DNA of 64,000 nt from contig NZ_SPQN01000009.1 in NCBI RefSeq assembly GCF_004571065.1, forward strand, positions 1-64,000. The letters are read 5' to 3'. Each line of letters starts with the position of its first letter. Positions within the stretch are counted from its first letter, which is position 1. This DNA is from Geodermatophilus sp. DF01-2 (lineage in GTDB: Bacteria; Actinomycetota; Actinomycetes; Mycobacteriales; Geodermatophilaceae). The translations under genes and the position numbers were made by a program. The notes under the pieces were generated by a model. It did not search any database, was not told where the DNA came from, and worked only from the letters and a program-made list of their open reading frames with translations. Shown piece by piece: positions 28,249-37,270 of the stretch.

Positions 28249-30504
28249 TCAGGACGACGGCGCCAGGTCGTCGTCCTCCACCAGCGCCACCGAGGTGATC
28301 CGGTGGACGGCGAAGGTGCGGCTCTCGCCGCGCCGCTCGTCGTACCCCTGCAGGAAGCCGCCGGCCAGCGACACCGGCTGGACGACGCGCTGGCTGCCAC
28401 TGCCCTGCGCGTCGACGTAGCCCAGCCACACCGGCACGCCCTCGCGGACGGCGCGGGACAGCAGCTCCAGCGTGCCGGCGGTGGTCACGCCGGGCACCTG
28501 GCGCACCGCTTCCCCCCGGCGGGCGGCCAGCGCGGCGTCCCCGGCGCGGATCTCCCGGACGGTCGCGGCGAGCTCGTCGGGCAGCAGCGGGCGAACCACC
28601 TGCGGTGCCGCGGCTCCGGGGCGGCGGCCGGCAGCGCGCGGCCGGGCCGGTGGCCGGGTCAGGACGGCGCCGCCCGCGGACTCGCCGGCCGGGGCGTAGC
28701 CCGCCTCGCGCAGCACGGTGAGCACCTCGTCGGCGCCCAGCCCGCTGACCAGCACCCCGGGTGCCAGCCGGCGCAGCTCGGCGGAAGCCGTCCGCCGGTC
28801 GCCCTGCACCTGCGACAACAGCCCGTGGTCGTCGGAGCGGACGTAGCTCTCGATCGCGCCGACCCGCAGCCGGCCGTGCTGGCGGGCGACATCGTCGACC
28901 AGGTAGTCGAGGGCCTGCGGCACCGGGGTCCGCGAGGCCCGGGCGAAGAACTCGTGCAGGTCGGTGGCCGACCAGCCGGAGTCCAGGGCGCGGCGCACGC
29001 TGGCCTCCGACACGCGGAAGACCGTCGCCCCGCCCGAGGACTCGACGTCGGCGACGACGGCGAGGGTGTCGGCGAGCTGGGCGACCAGAGGGCCGGGTGC
29101 GACCAGCGACAGGTCGGGCTGGGCCAGCACGTGGTCGACCGGGTCCGGCAGCAGCCCGCGCATCCCCTCGGCCGCACCGTCCTCGCCGGCGGCCAGCAGC
29201 CCACGTCCACCGGTGGAGAGCACCCCACCGACGACGACGCCCAGCCGCGCGGCCTCGGCCAGCAGGTCGGGCACCGGGGCCAGCCGGTCGGCCCGCCGCG
29301 GGGTGCGCCAGCGCAGCAGCGCCACCAGGTCGGCCGGCGTCACGCCACGGCCGGGCGGGAACTCGGCGAGCGCGGTCAGGGCCGAGCGGCGGATCGCCGG
29401 GGCGGTGTGCCGCACCAGGTCGGGGGAGAGGACGCCCGCCGCCTTGCCCGAGACGTCGCGCTGCCCGGCCAGCGAGGGCAGCCGGACGGCGGCCAGCCAG
29501 CCCTCGGCCAGCGTGGCCCAGCGGTCGGGGAGGTCCTGCTCGCGCCAGAGGTCGAAGGCCCGCGTGGGCAGCCACTCGTCGCGGTGCGGGCCGCCGACGT
29601 CGAGCAGACCGGCGAGGGACGCCAGCTCCAGCAGCCAGCCCGCCTCCGGTTCGGGGACGTGCAGTGCACGGGCCAGCCGTTTCTGGTCGCGGACGCCGAT
29701 CCCGCCGCTGCGCAGCAGCCCGGCGGGTTCCTCCTCGAGCAGCGTGAGCAGCTCACCGACCCGCCCGATCGACTCCAGAGCGGCGCCGGCGGCCTGCCGG
29801 TCCACGACGGCCGGGTCGCGCTCGACGACGGCCGGCTCCGGGCGCAGCCGCGGCGGACCGTAGGGCCGGCTGCCGCGCAGCTGAAGGCCGACCTCGCGGG
29901 GCAGCTCCACGTTGAGTGCGTCGATGCGGGCCAGCAGCCCGCGCTGCAGCAGCCGGCGCGCGGGCGAGGCGGTGCCGCCGTCGGTGTCGGGCAGGTGGCC
30001 CACCGGCCGGTCACCGGCCAGCCGCTCCAGGACCTCGCGCTCCTCGGCCGGCAGCTCGGCCAGCGCCGCGGGCAGGTCCGGCGGCAGCGTCAGCCGCAGG
30101 TCGGCCGCCCGTCGGCCCAGGCCGGCCGGGTACCGGACGGCTCGGCGCACCGGATCGGGCGCGCGCAGCACGTCGCCGCCCCACAGCAGCGCCCGCGTGG
30201 TCAGCCGGGCGACCGCCGCCTCCAGCACGTCGTCGGGCACCGCGGGGAGCGCGGTGGGCAGGTCGGCGGCGTCCACTCCGTCGGTGTCGGCCAGCAGCAC
30301 CACGTCGAGGGCCTGCAGCGTGGCGGCGTCCAGCTCGTCGAGGGCGCGATCGACCGACACGGGCACGGCCAGCCGACTGGCGAGGGCGACGACGTCGGAG
30401 GGGGCCGGCCGGGCCACGTCGGGGCGGGCGGCGAGCAGCGCGCCGAGCTGGTCGTCGCTACGGGTGCGCAGCCAGGCGGCCAGCGTGGCCGGGCGATCGG
30501 GCAT
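28249..30504 (-). CDS. Helicase-associated (XPB-partner) domain protein
   Basis: About 751 residues with no ATPase motifs. The N-terminus (MPDRPATLAAWLRTRSDDQL) matches the actinobacterial family encoded beside XPB helicases. It is mostly helical and Ala/Leu-rich, with a C-terminal module (SGVGLGYVD-like: VWLGYVDAQG, VQPVSLAGGFLQGYDE, FAVHRITSVAL) that resembles the WYL ligand-binding fold. It probably works with the downstream helicase in DNA repair or transcription-coupled processes; this is inferred from gene order. ATG 30504 is preferred over GTG 30513. Confidence 0.82.
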   Translation of the reverse strand: MPDRPATLAAWLRTRSDDQLGALLAARPDVARPAPSDVVALASRLAVPVSVDRALDELDAATLQALDVVLLADTDGVDAADLPTALPAVPDDVLEAAVARLTTRALLWGGDVLRAPDPVRRAVRYPAGLGRRAADLRLTLPPDLPAALAELPAEEREVLERLAGDRPVGHLPDTDGGTASPARRLLQRGLLARIDALNVELPREVGLQLRGSRPYGPPRLRPEPAVVERDPAVVDRQAAGAALESIGRVGELLTLLEEEPAGLLRSGGIGVRDQKRLARALHVPEPEAGWLLELASLAGLLDVGGPHRDEWLPTRAFDLWREQDLPDRWATLAEGWLAAVRLPSLAGQRDVSGKAAGVLSPDLVRHTAPAIRRSALTALAEFPPGRGVTPADLVALLRWRTPRRADRLAPVPDLLAEAARLGVVVGGVLSTGGRGLLAAGEDGAAEGMRGLLPDPVDHVLAQPDLSLVAPGPLVAQLADTLAVVADVESSGGATVFRVSEASVRRALDSGWSATDLHEFFARASRTPVPQALDYLVDDVARQHGRLRVGAIESYVRSDDHGLLSQVQGDRRTASAELRRLAPGVLVSGLGADEVLTVLREAGYAPAGESAGGAVLTRPPARPRAAGRRPGAAAPQVVRPLLPDELAATVREIRAGDAALAARRGEAVRQVPGVTTAGTLELLSRAVREGVPVWLGYVDAQGSGSQRVVQPVSLAGGFLQGYDERRGESRTFAVHRITSVALVEDDDLAPSS

Positions 30505-30556
30505 CCGGTCCACGTTACGTCGCCGGGGAGCCCGACGCTCCTGCCAGCATGGGGGC

Positions 30557-31084
30557 GTGCACCCGGCCGCCGAGGACCCGCAGACCCGCAGCGCGCTGAC
30601 CGGTTACCAGGCCGGGGCGCTGCGCTGGCTGGCCGGCGGGCTGATCGCCGTCGTCCTCGGCGTCCTGCTCGCGGCCGCGGCGGTGGCGATCGCCGAGGAC
30701 TCCGGGCGGCGGCTCCCGCTCGCCGGCCTGCTCGTGGTGGTGCTGGTCTTCGTCGGCTCGGTGGCGGCCGTCGCCGGGGCGGGCGCGCTCGCCCGCTACC
30801 ACCGCTGGCAGCGGGCGCTGCGGACGGTGCCGTGGCAGACCGGGATGCTGCGCATCGCGGGCCCGGCCGTGCTGGCGTTCGAGCCGGAGGGCTACGACGA
30901 GCTCGACCCCACGGCCGACCCGGTGCGGCTGCGGCTGACCAGCACCGCGGTCTGGCGGACCCGCGCGGTCCAGCAGCTGCACGACGCGGTGGTGCGCGCC
31001 GCGCCGGTCGGGCCGCGGGAGTGGGTCCTCACCGCGGACGGGGTCCCGACGGTGTACGGCGCCCGGGCGGTGCGCCGCCACTGA
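30557..31084 (+). CDS. Membrane protein with two predicted helices
   Basis: About 175 residues. Helices lie near residues 22-48 ([20 protein letters not shown]) and 55-80 ([19 protein letters not shown]), and the soluble C-terminal half has one clear [20 protein letters not shown] segment. No family was recognised. GTG 30557 starts 43 nt from the divergent helicase-associated gene, so both share a control region. Confidence 0.65.
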   Translation: MHPAAEDPQTRSALTGYQAGALRWLAGGLIAVVLGVLLAAAAVAIAEDSGRRLPLAGLLVVVLVFVGSVAAVAGAGALARYHRWQRALRTVPWQTGMLRIAGPAVLAFEPEGYDELDPTADPVRLRLTSTAVWRTRAVQQLHDAVVRAAPVGPREWVLTADGVPTVYGARAVRRH

Positions 31085-31197
31085 CCCGCGGGCGGGCGTA
31101 CTGCGTGCATCCGGGGTAGGGCATCCGAGAAGATGCACGACAGACGCGGGCACCGGGCGGTGCACCGCGGGACAGAGCACATGGAGGACACGGCGTG

Positions 31198-31413
31198 ATG
31201 GCCAAGCGGAATCCCAAGCACGAGCACCTGGTCGAGCCCACCTGGGGACAGAACGACGAGGGCGGCGCGCCGGTCACCGAGTTCCTCGCGGAGTCGGCCG
31301 GCCCGCTGTCGCCCTTCGGCGAGGACCACGAGTTCCCGCTGCCGCCCAGCCGCCTGCGCTACGCCCATCCGACGGACAAGCCCAACCGCGCCGGCGTGAT
31401 GGCGGGCGAGTAG
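31198..31413 (+). CDS. Small hypothetical protein, 71 residues
   Basis: [20 protein letters not shown] is followed by an acidic, proline-rich middle ([16 protein letters not shown]). There are no helices, Cys motifs or known domain. GGAGG at about 31182 and a following gene only 2 nt later support translation and cotranscription with the acyl-CoA ligase. The start could also be GTG 31195. Confidence 0.65.
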   Translation: MAKRNPKHEHLVEPTWGQNDEGGAPVTEFLAESAGPLSPFGEDHEFPLPPSRLRYAHPTDKPNRAGVMAGE

Positions 31414-31415
31414 CC

Positions 31416-33071
31416 ATGACGACACCCGCGCTGCCGTCCTACAGCAGTGGCACCTCGACCGTCCCACTGCTCGGCGACACCATCGGGGCGAACCTGGACC
31501 GGACGGCGGCGCGGGTCGGCGATCACGAGGCGCTGGTCGAGTGCGCCACGGGCCGCCGTTTCACCTACCCGCAGTTCGTCGCCGAGGTCGACGCGGTCGC
31601 CCTGGGCCTGGATGCCCTGGGGGTGGCCAAGGGAGACCGGGTGGGCATCTGGGCGCCCAACTGCGCCGAGTGGGCCTTCGTCCAGTACGGGACGGCGAAG
31701 CTCGGCGCGATCCTGGTGAACATCAACCCGGCGTACCGGACCCACGAGCTGGCCTACGTGCTGCAGCAGGCCGGGATCTCGGTGCTGGTGGCCGCACCGG
31801 ACTTCAAGACCAGCGACTACCGCGCGATGGTCGGCGAGGTCCGCGGGGAGTGCCCCGACCTGCGCGAGGTCGTCTTCCTCGGCTCGGCGGAGTGGGAACA
31901 GCTGACGGACACCGGCCGGGCGGGCGACCGCGGTCTGCTGGCCGAGCGGGAGACCCAGCTGTCGGCCGACGACCCGATCAACATCCAGTACACCTCGGGG
32001 ACGACGGGTTTCCCCAAGGGCGCCACGCTCACCCACCACAACCTGCTCAACAACGGCTTCTTCGTGGGCGAGGGCTGCGGCTACACCGAGGCCGACCGGA
32101 TCTGCATCCCCGTGCCCTACTACCACTGCTTCGGCATGGGCATGGGCAACCTGGCGGCCACCAGCCACGGCGCCACCATGGTCATCCCCGCACCCGGCTT
32201 CGACCCGGCGGCCACCCTGCAGGCGGTGCAGGAGGAGCGCTGCACCTCGCTGTACGGCGTCCCGACGATGTTCATCGCCGAGCTCGCGTTGCCGAATTTC
32301 GCCGACTACGACCTCTCCAGCCTGCGCACCGGCATCATGGCCGGTTCGCCGTGCCCGGTGGAGGTCATGAAGCGGGTCGTCTCCGAGATGGGCATGACCG
32401 AGGTGACCATCTGCTACGGGATGACCGAGACCTCACCGGTCTCCACCCAGACCGGCGCCGACGACGACCTCGACCGGCGCACCTCCACCGTGGGGCGGGT
32501 GCACCCGCACCTGGAGGTCAAGGTCGTCGACCCGGCCACCGGGCTGACCGTGCCGCGCGGCACGCCGGGGGAGTTCTGCACCCGCGGCTACTCGGTGATG
32601 CTCGGCTACTGGAACGAGCCGGCCAAGACCGCCGAGGTGATCGACGCCGCCCGCTGGATGCACACCGGCGACCTCGCCGTCATGGACGCCGACGGCTACC
32701 TCAACATCGTCGGCCGGATCAAGGACATGGTCATCCGCGGCGGGGAGAACATCTACCCCCGCGAGGTCGAGGAGTTCCTCTACAGCCACCCCGACGTCGT
32801 CGACGCCCAGGTCATCGGGGTGCCCGACGAGCGCTACGGCGAGGAGCTCATGGCCTGGGTGCGGCTGCGGGAGGGCGCCGAACCGCTCACCGCGGAGGCG
32901 CTGCGCGGGTTCTGCGCCGGCAAGCTGGCCCACTACAAGGTGCCCCGCTACGTCAAGGTCGTCGACGCGTTCCCGATGACCGTCACCGGCAAGGTGCGCA
33001 AGGTCGAGATGCGGCAGACATCCGTCGAGGAGCTCGGCCTGCAGTCCGCCGCGTCGACGAAGAACGCCTGA
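31416..33071 (+). CDS. AMP-dependent acyl-CoA synthetase
   Basis: 551 residues of the ANL superfamily. The P-loop [18 protein letters not shown] lies near residue 190, [10 protein letters not shown] is the A5 motif, the hinge [22 protein letters not shown] the A7/A8 region, and [14 protein letters not shown] and [11 protein letters not shown] the C-terminal lysine motif. It activates a fatty acid to acyl-AMP and then acyl-CoA. Medium-chain or short-chain specificity cannot be read. It probably shares a transcript with the small gene before it. Confidence 0.92.
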   Translation: MTTPALPSYSSGTSTVPLLGDTIGANLDRTAARVGDHEALVECATGRRFTYPQFVAEVDAVALGLDALGVAKGDRVGIWAPNCAEWAFVQYGTAKLGAILVNINPAYRTHELAYVLQQAGISVLVAAPDFKTSDYRAMVGEVRGECPDLREVVFLGSAEWEQLTDTGRAGDRGLLAERETQLSADDPINIQYTSGTTGFPKGATLTHHNLLNNGFFVGEGCGYTEADRICIPVPYYHCFGMGMGNLAATSHGATMVIPAPGFDPAATLQAVQEERCTSLYGVPTMFIAELALPNFADYDLSSLRTGIMAGSPCPVEVMKRVVSEMGMTEVTICYGMTETSPVSTQTGADDDLDRRTSTVGRVHPHLEVKVVDPATGLTVPRGTPGEFCTRGYSVMLGYWNEPAKTAEVIDAARWMHTGDLAVMDADGYLNIVGRIKDMVIRGGENIYPREVEEFLYSHPDVVDAQVIGVPDERYGEELMAWVRLREGAEPLTAEALRGFCAGKLAHYKVPRYVKVVDAFPMTVTGKVRKVEMRQTSVEELGLQSAASTKNA

Positions 33072-33115
33072 GCGGAGTCGCTCGGGTGCGGTTTCCGTAC
33101 TCGGGCGACTCCGCT
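33071..33115. repeat. 45-nt stop-anchored hairpin, family 2, copy 2
   Basis: 21-nt arms (33071-33091 and 33095-33115) around TTT. It starts at the A of the acyl-CoA ligase TGA and its last two bases belong to the TAG of the convergent nuclease gene. In reverse orientation it is 40 of 45 identical to copy 1 (4413-4457). The five differences comprise one full compensatory pair (C-G to U-A) and three changes that become G.U pairs on the plus-strand transcript. Confidence 0.8.
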
Positions 33116-33884
33116 AAGCCCGCGCGGGGACGACGAGGGCTCGGTGGTCCGAGAGCGGCAGCCGCACCGCCTCGGCCGCTCCCGTGGCCGTCATCGGCCC
33201 GCGGGCCAGCACGTGGTCCAGCTGCCGGGTCGGGACGTCGACCGGGAAGGTCGGCGTCGAACCGGAGGCCAGCGGCCGCATCCCGCTCACCCGCACCGCC
33301 TGGCGGCCCTCCATGTTGAGGTCCCCCATGAGCACCAGTGGCTCACGGGTGCCGGTGAGCGAGCGCACCAGCTTCGACAGCTGCAGCGTGTTCCACCCCG
33401 GGACGAACGACAGGTGGGTGTTCGCCACGGTGAACTGCCCCGACGGCCCCTCCAGGACGGCGGCGACGGCGACCCGCGGCTCGTCGCCCACCAGCCTCGG
33501 GCGGGAGGAGCCGCGGAACCAGACCGGCACCCGGCCGCGCAGCGCGGGCAGCCGGACCACGCGCCAGGACACCACCGGGTAGCGCGACAGCAGCGCGATC
33601 CCGTAGCTGGCCGACCCCGGCTGCTCGTCGCCGGTGGCCGCCATCCAGGTGCCGCCGGGCGTACCGGACAGCGCCGCCACGAACTGCGAGCCCACCGCGC
33701 CCATCGCCTCGGCGGCCACCGCGGTCAGGTCCGCGCCCATCGACCGGGGCTGGTCCCGGTCGACCTCCTGCAGGCCCAGGACGTCGGCGTCGAGGGTCTT
33801 CACCGCGGCGGCGAGGCGCTCGACGTCGACCCGGCCGTCGGCCGGCGAGCGCCCGTGGAGGATGTTGAAGGTCGCGATCCGCAC
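33114..33884 (-). CDS. Endonuclease/exonuclease/phosphatase family hydrolase
   Basis: 256 residues of the EEP fold. Motifs are MRIATFNILHGR, LGLQEVDRDQPRS (metal Glu), ANTHLSFVPGWN, LMGDLNMEG and LSDHRALVVP at the C-terminal His. Family members cut phosphodiester or phosphate bonds in nucleic acids, lipids or inositol phosphates. The specific substrate is unknown; no secretion signal is seen. It is convergent with the acyl-CoA ligase across the 45-nt hairpin. Confidence 0.87.
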   Translation of the reverse strand: MRIATFNILHGRSPADGRVDVERLAAAVKTLDADVLGLQEVDRDQPRSMGADLTAVAAEAMGAVGSQFVAALSGTPGGTWMAATGDEQPGSASYGIALLSRYPVVSWRVVRLPALRGRVPVWFRGSSRPRLVGDEPRVAVAAVLEGPSGQFTVANTHLSFVPGWNTLQLSKLVRSLTGTREPLVLMGDLNMEGRQAVRVSGMRPLASGSTPTFPVDVPTRQLDHVLARGPMTATGAAEAVRLPLSDHRALVVPARA

Positions 33885-33959
33885 AGAGGCCCTGTGCCCC
33901 GCGCGCCGCCGTCCACACCGTCACGTTCCGACGGGCGCACCCCGGGTAGCAGGCACCCC

Positions 33960-34529
33960 GTGCTGCCCTCCGACCGCGACGAGATCCGTGACCTCCTGAA
34001 GCGCACCGCCGTCGCGCTGAAGCAGGGCGACGTCCCCTTCGCCCTGTGCGGCGGGTACGCGGCCTGGGTGCGCGGGGCGCCCGAACCGGATCACGACGCC
34101 GATTTCCTGGTGCCCGCGGCGGAGTCCGAGCGGGCGGCGAAGGTGCTGGCCGAGGCGGGGCTCGAGGTCGTCGACCCCGCGGAGGACTGGCTGACCAAGG
34201 TGGTCCAGGGCAACTCGTTCGTCGACGTCCTGTGGCGGACGTGCGGCGTCCCGGTGGAGCAGGACCTCATCGACCGGGCCGAGGACATGCCGGTGCTCTC
34301 GGTGCACATGCCGGTGCTCGAGGCGACCGACATCGTCGTCACCAAGCTCATGGCCCTCGACGAGCACTACTGCGACTACGGGCGGCTGCTCCCGGTGGCC
34401 CGCGCGCTGCGCGAGCAGGTCGACTGGGACCGGGTTCGCGGGCAGGTTGCCCACAACGACTTCGCGGCGGTATTCCTGGTGCTGCTCGACCGGCTCGGGA
34501 TCGTGGAGCAGCCGGACGGCGGGAGCTGA
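33960..34529 (+). CDS. Predicted nucleotidyltransferase-fold protein
   Basis: About 189 residues. CGGYAAWVRGAPEPDHDADFLV near residue 27 resembles the G(G/S)...DxD motif of minimal nucleotidyltransferases of the AbiEii/MNT type. The rest is mainly helical with DIVVTKLMALDEHYCDYG, also typical of such proteins. No HEPN or other toxin partner lies beside it, so an abortive-infection role is not supported. GTG 33960 was chosen; the longer frame overlaps the opposite nuclease gene. Confidence 0.7.
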   Translation: MLPSDRDEIRDLLKRTAVALKQGDVPFALCGGYAAWVRGAPEPDHDADFLVPAAESERAAKVLAEAGLEVVDPAEDWLTKVVQGNSFVDVLWRTCGVPVEQDLIDRAEDMPVLSVHMPVLEATDIVVTKLMALDEHYCDYGRLLPVARALREQVDWDRVRGQVAHNDFAAVFLVLLDRLGIVEQPDGGS

Positions 34530-34576
34530 GCACCGCATCGGGCGCGAAACCCGGTGGGGGCCCTCGGCCCGACGAC

Positions 34577-34582
34577 TAACCT
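34577..34582 (+). promoter_or_regulatory. Probable -10 box for the second cold-shock gene
   Basis: TAACCT fits TAnnnT. Transcription near 34589 would give a leader of about 75 nt before GTG 34664. Confidence 0.4.
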
Positions 34583-34663
34583 GGGGACAGCGGCCGCCCG
34601 TGCCGTCCCCGTCCTCCCGGCCCGGTGCCGGGGCCGCCCGCGACCGACGACTGAGGGATCAAC

Positions 34664-35059
34664 GTGCCCACCGGCAGAGTCAAGTGGTTCAACCCGGAGA
34701 AGGGGTTCGGCTTCCTCGCCCGCGAGGACGGCCCGGACGTCTTCGTGCACAAGGACGCACTCCCGGCCGGTACCGGCGAGCTCAAGCCCGGACAGCGGGT
34801 GGAGTTCGGCATCGTCGCCGGCCGCCGTGGCGACCAGGCGCTGCAGGTGCGGATCCTCGACCCGCTGCCGTCGGTGACGGCGGCGCACGCGGCCGCCACT
34901 CGCAAGAAGCCCGACGAGCTGGTGCCGATCATCGAGGATCTGATCAAGCTGCTCGACGACGTCTCCAACGGGTTGCGCCGCGGCCGGCATCCCGACCGAG
35001 CGGTGGCCCGCAAGGTCGCCTCGGTGCTGCGCGCGGTCGCCACCGACCTGGAGCACTAG
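34664..35059 (+). CDS. Cold-shock protein with C-terminal helical extension
   Basis: 131 residues. Residues 1-67 are a cold-shock domain ([23 protein letters not shown]). Residues 70-131 are an extra helical tail ([33 protein letters not shown]). The same two-part layout occurs in the longer mycobacterial cold-shock protein (Rv0871 type), and the gene neighbourhood also resembles that region. It probably binds single-stranded nucleic acid; the tail may mediate dimerisation. It is separate from the short cold-shock gene at 7001. Confidence 0.9.
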   Translation: MPTGRVKWFNPEKGFGFLAREDGPDVFVHKDALPAGTGELKPGQRVEFGIVAGRRGDQALQVRILDPLPSVTAAHAAATRKKPDELVPIIEDLIKLLDDVSNGLRRGRHPDRAVARKVASVLRAVATDLEH

Positions 35060-35152
35060 AAGGACTGCCCTTCCCCCCACGCCTCGCAGGCTCGGCGCGG
35101 GTCCCTGAAGGGCGGCCGTTCCAGCATGTCACCAGGGCAGGGAGGTCCTTTC
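35060..35152. repeat. Stop-anchored intergenic repeat, family 1, copy D
   Basis: Lies between the convergent cold-shock and lipoprotein genes. On the minus strand it starts TGA-GAA-AGGACC. The outer arms pair AGGACTGCCCT (left) with AGGGCAGGGAGGTCCT (right). The middle contains GCCTCGCAGGCTCGGCGCGGG and GGCCGTTCCAG, shared with copy E. Confidence 0.7.
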
Positions 35153-35641
35153 TCAGCCGGGGGGCGCGGGCGCCGTCGTGCCGGCCGCCGTCCCGCCCTG
35201 GCCGCCGCCGGCGCGGAGGAAGCCGACCGGCCACGCCCCGCTGAAGCCCTCGCAGGCCTCGTCGGCGTCCTCGACGACGACGAGGTAGAACGCCGGCGGG
35301 ACGACGTCGGAGGCGTTGATCTCGTCGAACACGGCCTGGCCGGCCTCGACGTCGACCTCGCCGAGCAGTTCCTCGAGCCGCTCGTCGAACACCTGCACGC
35401 TCCAACCGCGCTCGGCCACCGCGTCGGGCACGGTGAGCCGGATGGTGGTGTCGGGCGAGACCTCGAGGATCGGCGGGGTGGTCGGGTAGCGCTGGCCCTC
35501 GCCGTCCAGGCAGGACTGGGTCGGCGCGACCTCCACCCGCTGCGGCCCGGCCTGGACGACGATGTCCTGCGGCCCCGCGGGCTCGCCCGACCCGCAGCCG
35601 GCGAGCAGCAGCACGAGCGCCGGGACCGCGGCCCGCCTCAC
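35153..35641 (-). CDS. Predicted lipoprotein, DUF2771-like
   Basis: About 162 residues. The N-terminus RRAAVPALVLLLAGCGSG is a lipoprotein signal with lipobox LAGC. The mature part has one conserved-looking domain (EVSPDTTIRLTVPDAVAERGWSV ... YLVVVEDADEACEGFSGAWP) that resembles the DUF2771 family; the assignment is tentative. Its GTG overlaps the TGA of the upstream MFS gene, so the two are cotranslated, as in the mycobacterial Rv0875c-Rv0876c pair recalled from memory. The role is unknown. Confidence 0.68.
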   Translation of the reverse strand: MRRAAVPALVLLLAGCGSGEPAGPQDIVVQAGPQRVEVAPTQSCLDGEGQRYPTTPPILEVSPDTTIRLTVPDAVAERGWSVQVFDERLEELLGEVDVEAGQAVFDEINASDVVPPAFYLVVVEDADEACEGFSGAWPVGFLRAGGGQGGTAAGTTAPAPPG

Positions 35642-37191
35642 GGGGTCCTGCCCAGCGGGTCGGTCGCCGCCATCGGTGTGGTGGGCGCCGTCGCGCGTCG
35701 GCGCGGGCGCCAGAGCACCAGTCCGACGGCGAGCACGAGCAAGGCGGCCGCGACGGTGAACCCGATCCAGCCGACGGGCGGCAGGGCGATGCCGAACGCC
35801 CCGCCGACGACCCAGGACAGCTGCAACATCGTCTCCGAGCGGGCGAACGCCGAGGCGCGCAGGCTCTCGGGCACCTCGCGCTGGATGATCGCGTCGAGGG
35901 CGACCTTGCCCAGCGCGTTGGTCACCGCGGCGACGCCGGCGACGAGGGCGGCCATCGGGAAGCTGTAGAACACCGCGGCGACGACGGTGATCGCCGCCGC
36001 GCTGCCGGCCGACCACAGCACCACCCGGTCGGGGTCGACGCGGTGCAGCCGGGAGCCGACGGCGGTGCCGAGCACGCTGCCCACCCCGGCCGCGGCGGCG
36101 ACGGCGCCGAGCGCCAGCGTGCCCTGCCAGCCGCCCTCCACCGTGGCCTGCACGAGAAACGCGGCGAAGATCGTCAGGAACCCGCCGAGCCCGCGGAGCG
36201 CGGCGTTGGCCCGCAGCGCCACGACCACCTGCGGGTGGACCGGCCGGCGCCGGCGTCCGGTGGTCACCGGCTGGGGGGCGGTGGTGAGCACGTCGGCGGG
36301 CAGTTCACCGGTGGGGACGTCGACGTGGCGGGGCAGCCGCAACGCGAGCAGTGCCCCGTAGGTGAAGACCGTGGCGGTCGCGAACAGCAGCCAGTCGAAC
36401 CCCAGCGCCCAGGCCAGACCGGCGCCGATTCCACCGAAGATCGCAGCGGTGAGGAGTCCGAACACCGACGTGCGGGCGTTCGCCGAGGTCAGTGACATCG
36501 GGCCGGGCAGCACCCGCGGGACCACTGCGGCGCGCAGCACGTTGTGCGCCTTCGACAGCACCAGCACGCCCAGCGCCGCCGGGTAGAGCAGGAAGTCGTC
36601 GAAGTGGGCGGCCATGACCAGCGCCAGCGCGGCCCGGCCCAGGTGGCTGGCGGCCATCGCCCAGCGGCGGCCGCGCTGCAGCCGGTCGAGCAGCGGCCCG
36701 ATCACCGGGGCGACGACCGCGAACGGCGCCATCGTGACCAGCAGGTAGAGCGCCACGTTGGTGCGCTGCGCATCGGCGGTCGCGGCGAAGAAGAGCGTGC
36801 CGGCCAGGGAGACGGCGATCATCGCGTCGCCGGCCATGTGCAGCGCGTTGACCCACAGCAGCTGGGTCAGCCCGCTCTCGGCGGCGCCGTCGGCCCGGCT
36901 GGCCGTCTGCACCCGGCGGACGGCGGCCCCGGTCAGCTCCCGGGTGCGGACGGCAGCCACGCGGGTGACCGTCAGCTTCCGCGGCGGCGGGGGGAGGGGG
37001 ACGGTCGGCGGTGGTCCTCCCGCGCCGTCCCCGGCCGTCGGCAGCGGCCGGGTGGCCGGTCGCTGCACGCCGATCGGTGTCGTCGACGCTCCCGGTGCCG
37101 CCGGTGGCGCCGGTGCCGCCGGTGCCGCCGGGCGCCGGCGAAGGGCACGGCGGCGGGCGCCGGCCGGGCGGGACGAGGACACGGCGCCCAT
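35638..37191 (-). CDS. MFS-fold membrane transporter with Pro-rich N-terminal extension
   Basis: About 517 residues. A Pro/Ala/Arg-rich cytosolic tail of about 95 residues precedes 10-12 predicted helices. Signature-like parts are PVIGPLLDRLQRGRR (loop 2-3) and LVLSKAHNVLRAAVVPRVLP. It fits the actinobacterial MFS group next to DUF3027 and DUF2530; the transported substrate is unknown. The ATG 37191 start is supported by the adjacent divergent DUF3027 gene, which begins at 37271. It is coupled with the lipoprotein downstream. Confidence 0.8.
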   Translation of the reverse strand: MGAVSSSRPAGARRRALRRRPAAPAAPAPPAAPGASTTPIGVQRPATRPLPTAGDGAGGPPPTVPLPPPPRKLTVTRVAAVRTRELTGAAVRRVQTASRADGAAESGLTQLLWVNALHMAGDAMIAVSLAGTLFFAATADAQRTNVALYLLVTMAPFAVVAPVIGPLLDRLQRGRRWAMAASHLGRAALALVMAAHFDDFLLYPAALGVLVLSKAHNVLRAAVVPRVLPGPMSLTSANARTSVFGLLTAAIFGGIGAGLAWALGFDWLLFATATVFTYGALLALRLPRHVDVPTGELPADVLTTAPQPVTTGRRRRPVHPQVVVALRANAALRGLGGFLTIFAAFLVQATVEGGWQGTLALGAVAAAAGVGSVLGTAVGSRLHRVDPDRVVLWSAGSAAAITVVAAVFYSFPMAALVAGVAAVTNALGKVALDAIIQREVPESLRASAFARSETMLQLSWVVGGAFGIALPPVGWIGFTVAAALLVLAVGLVLWRPRRRATAPTTPMAATDPLGRTP

Positions 37192-37270
37192 GGTGCCGCA
37201 CCAGCCTGGACGGGCGGTGGCAGCCGCCCCACGCCCACCGGCGCGCACCCGCGTCAGGGAGAATGGCGCC

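Noticed and set aside
33960..34529. AbiE-type or MNT/HEPN defence pair
   Set aside because: Only the nucleotidyltransferase-fold protein is present; no partner gene lies on either side.
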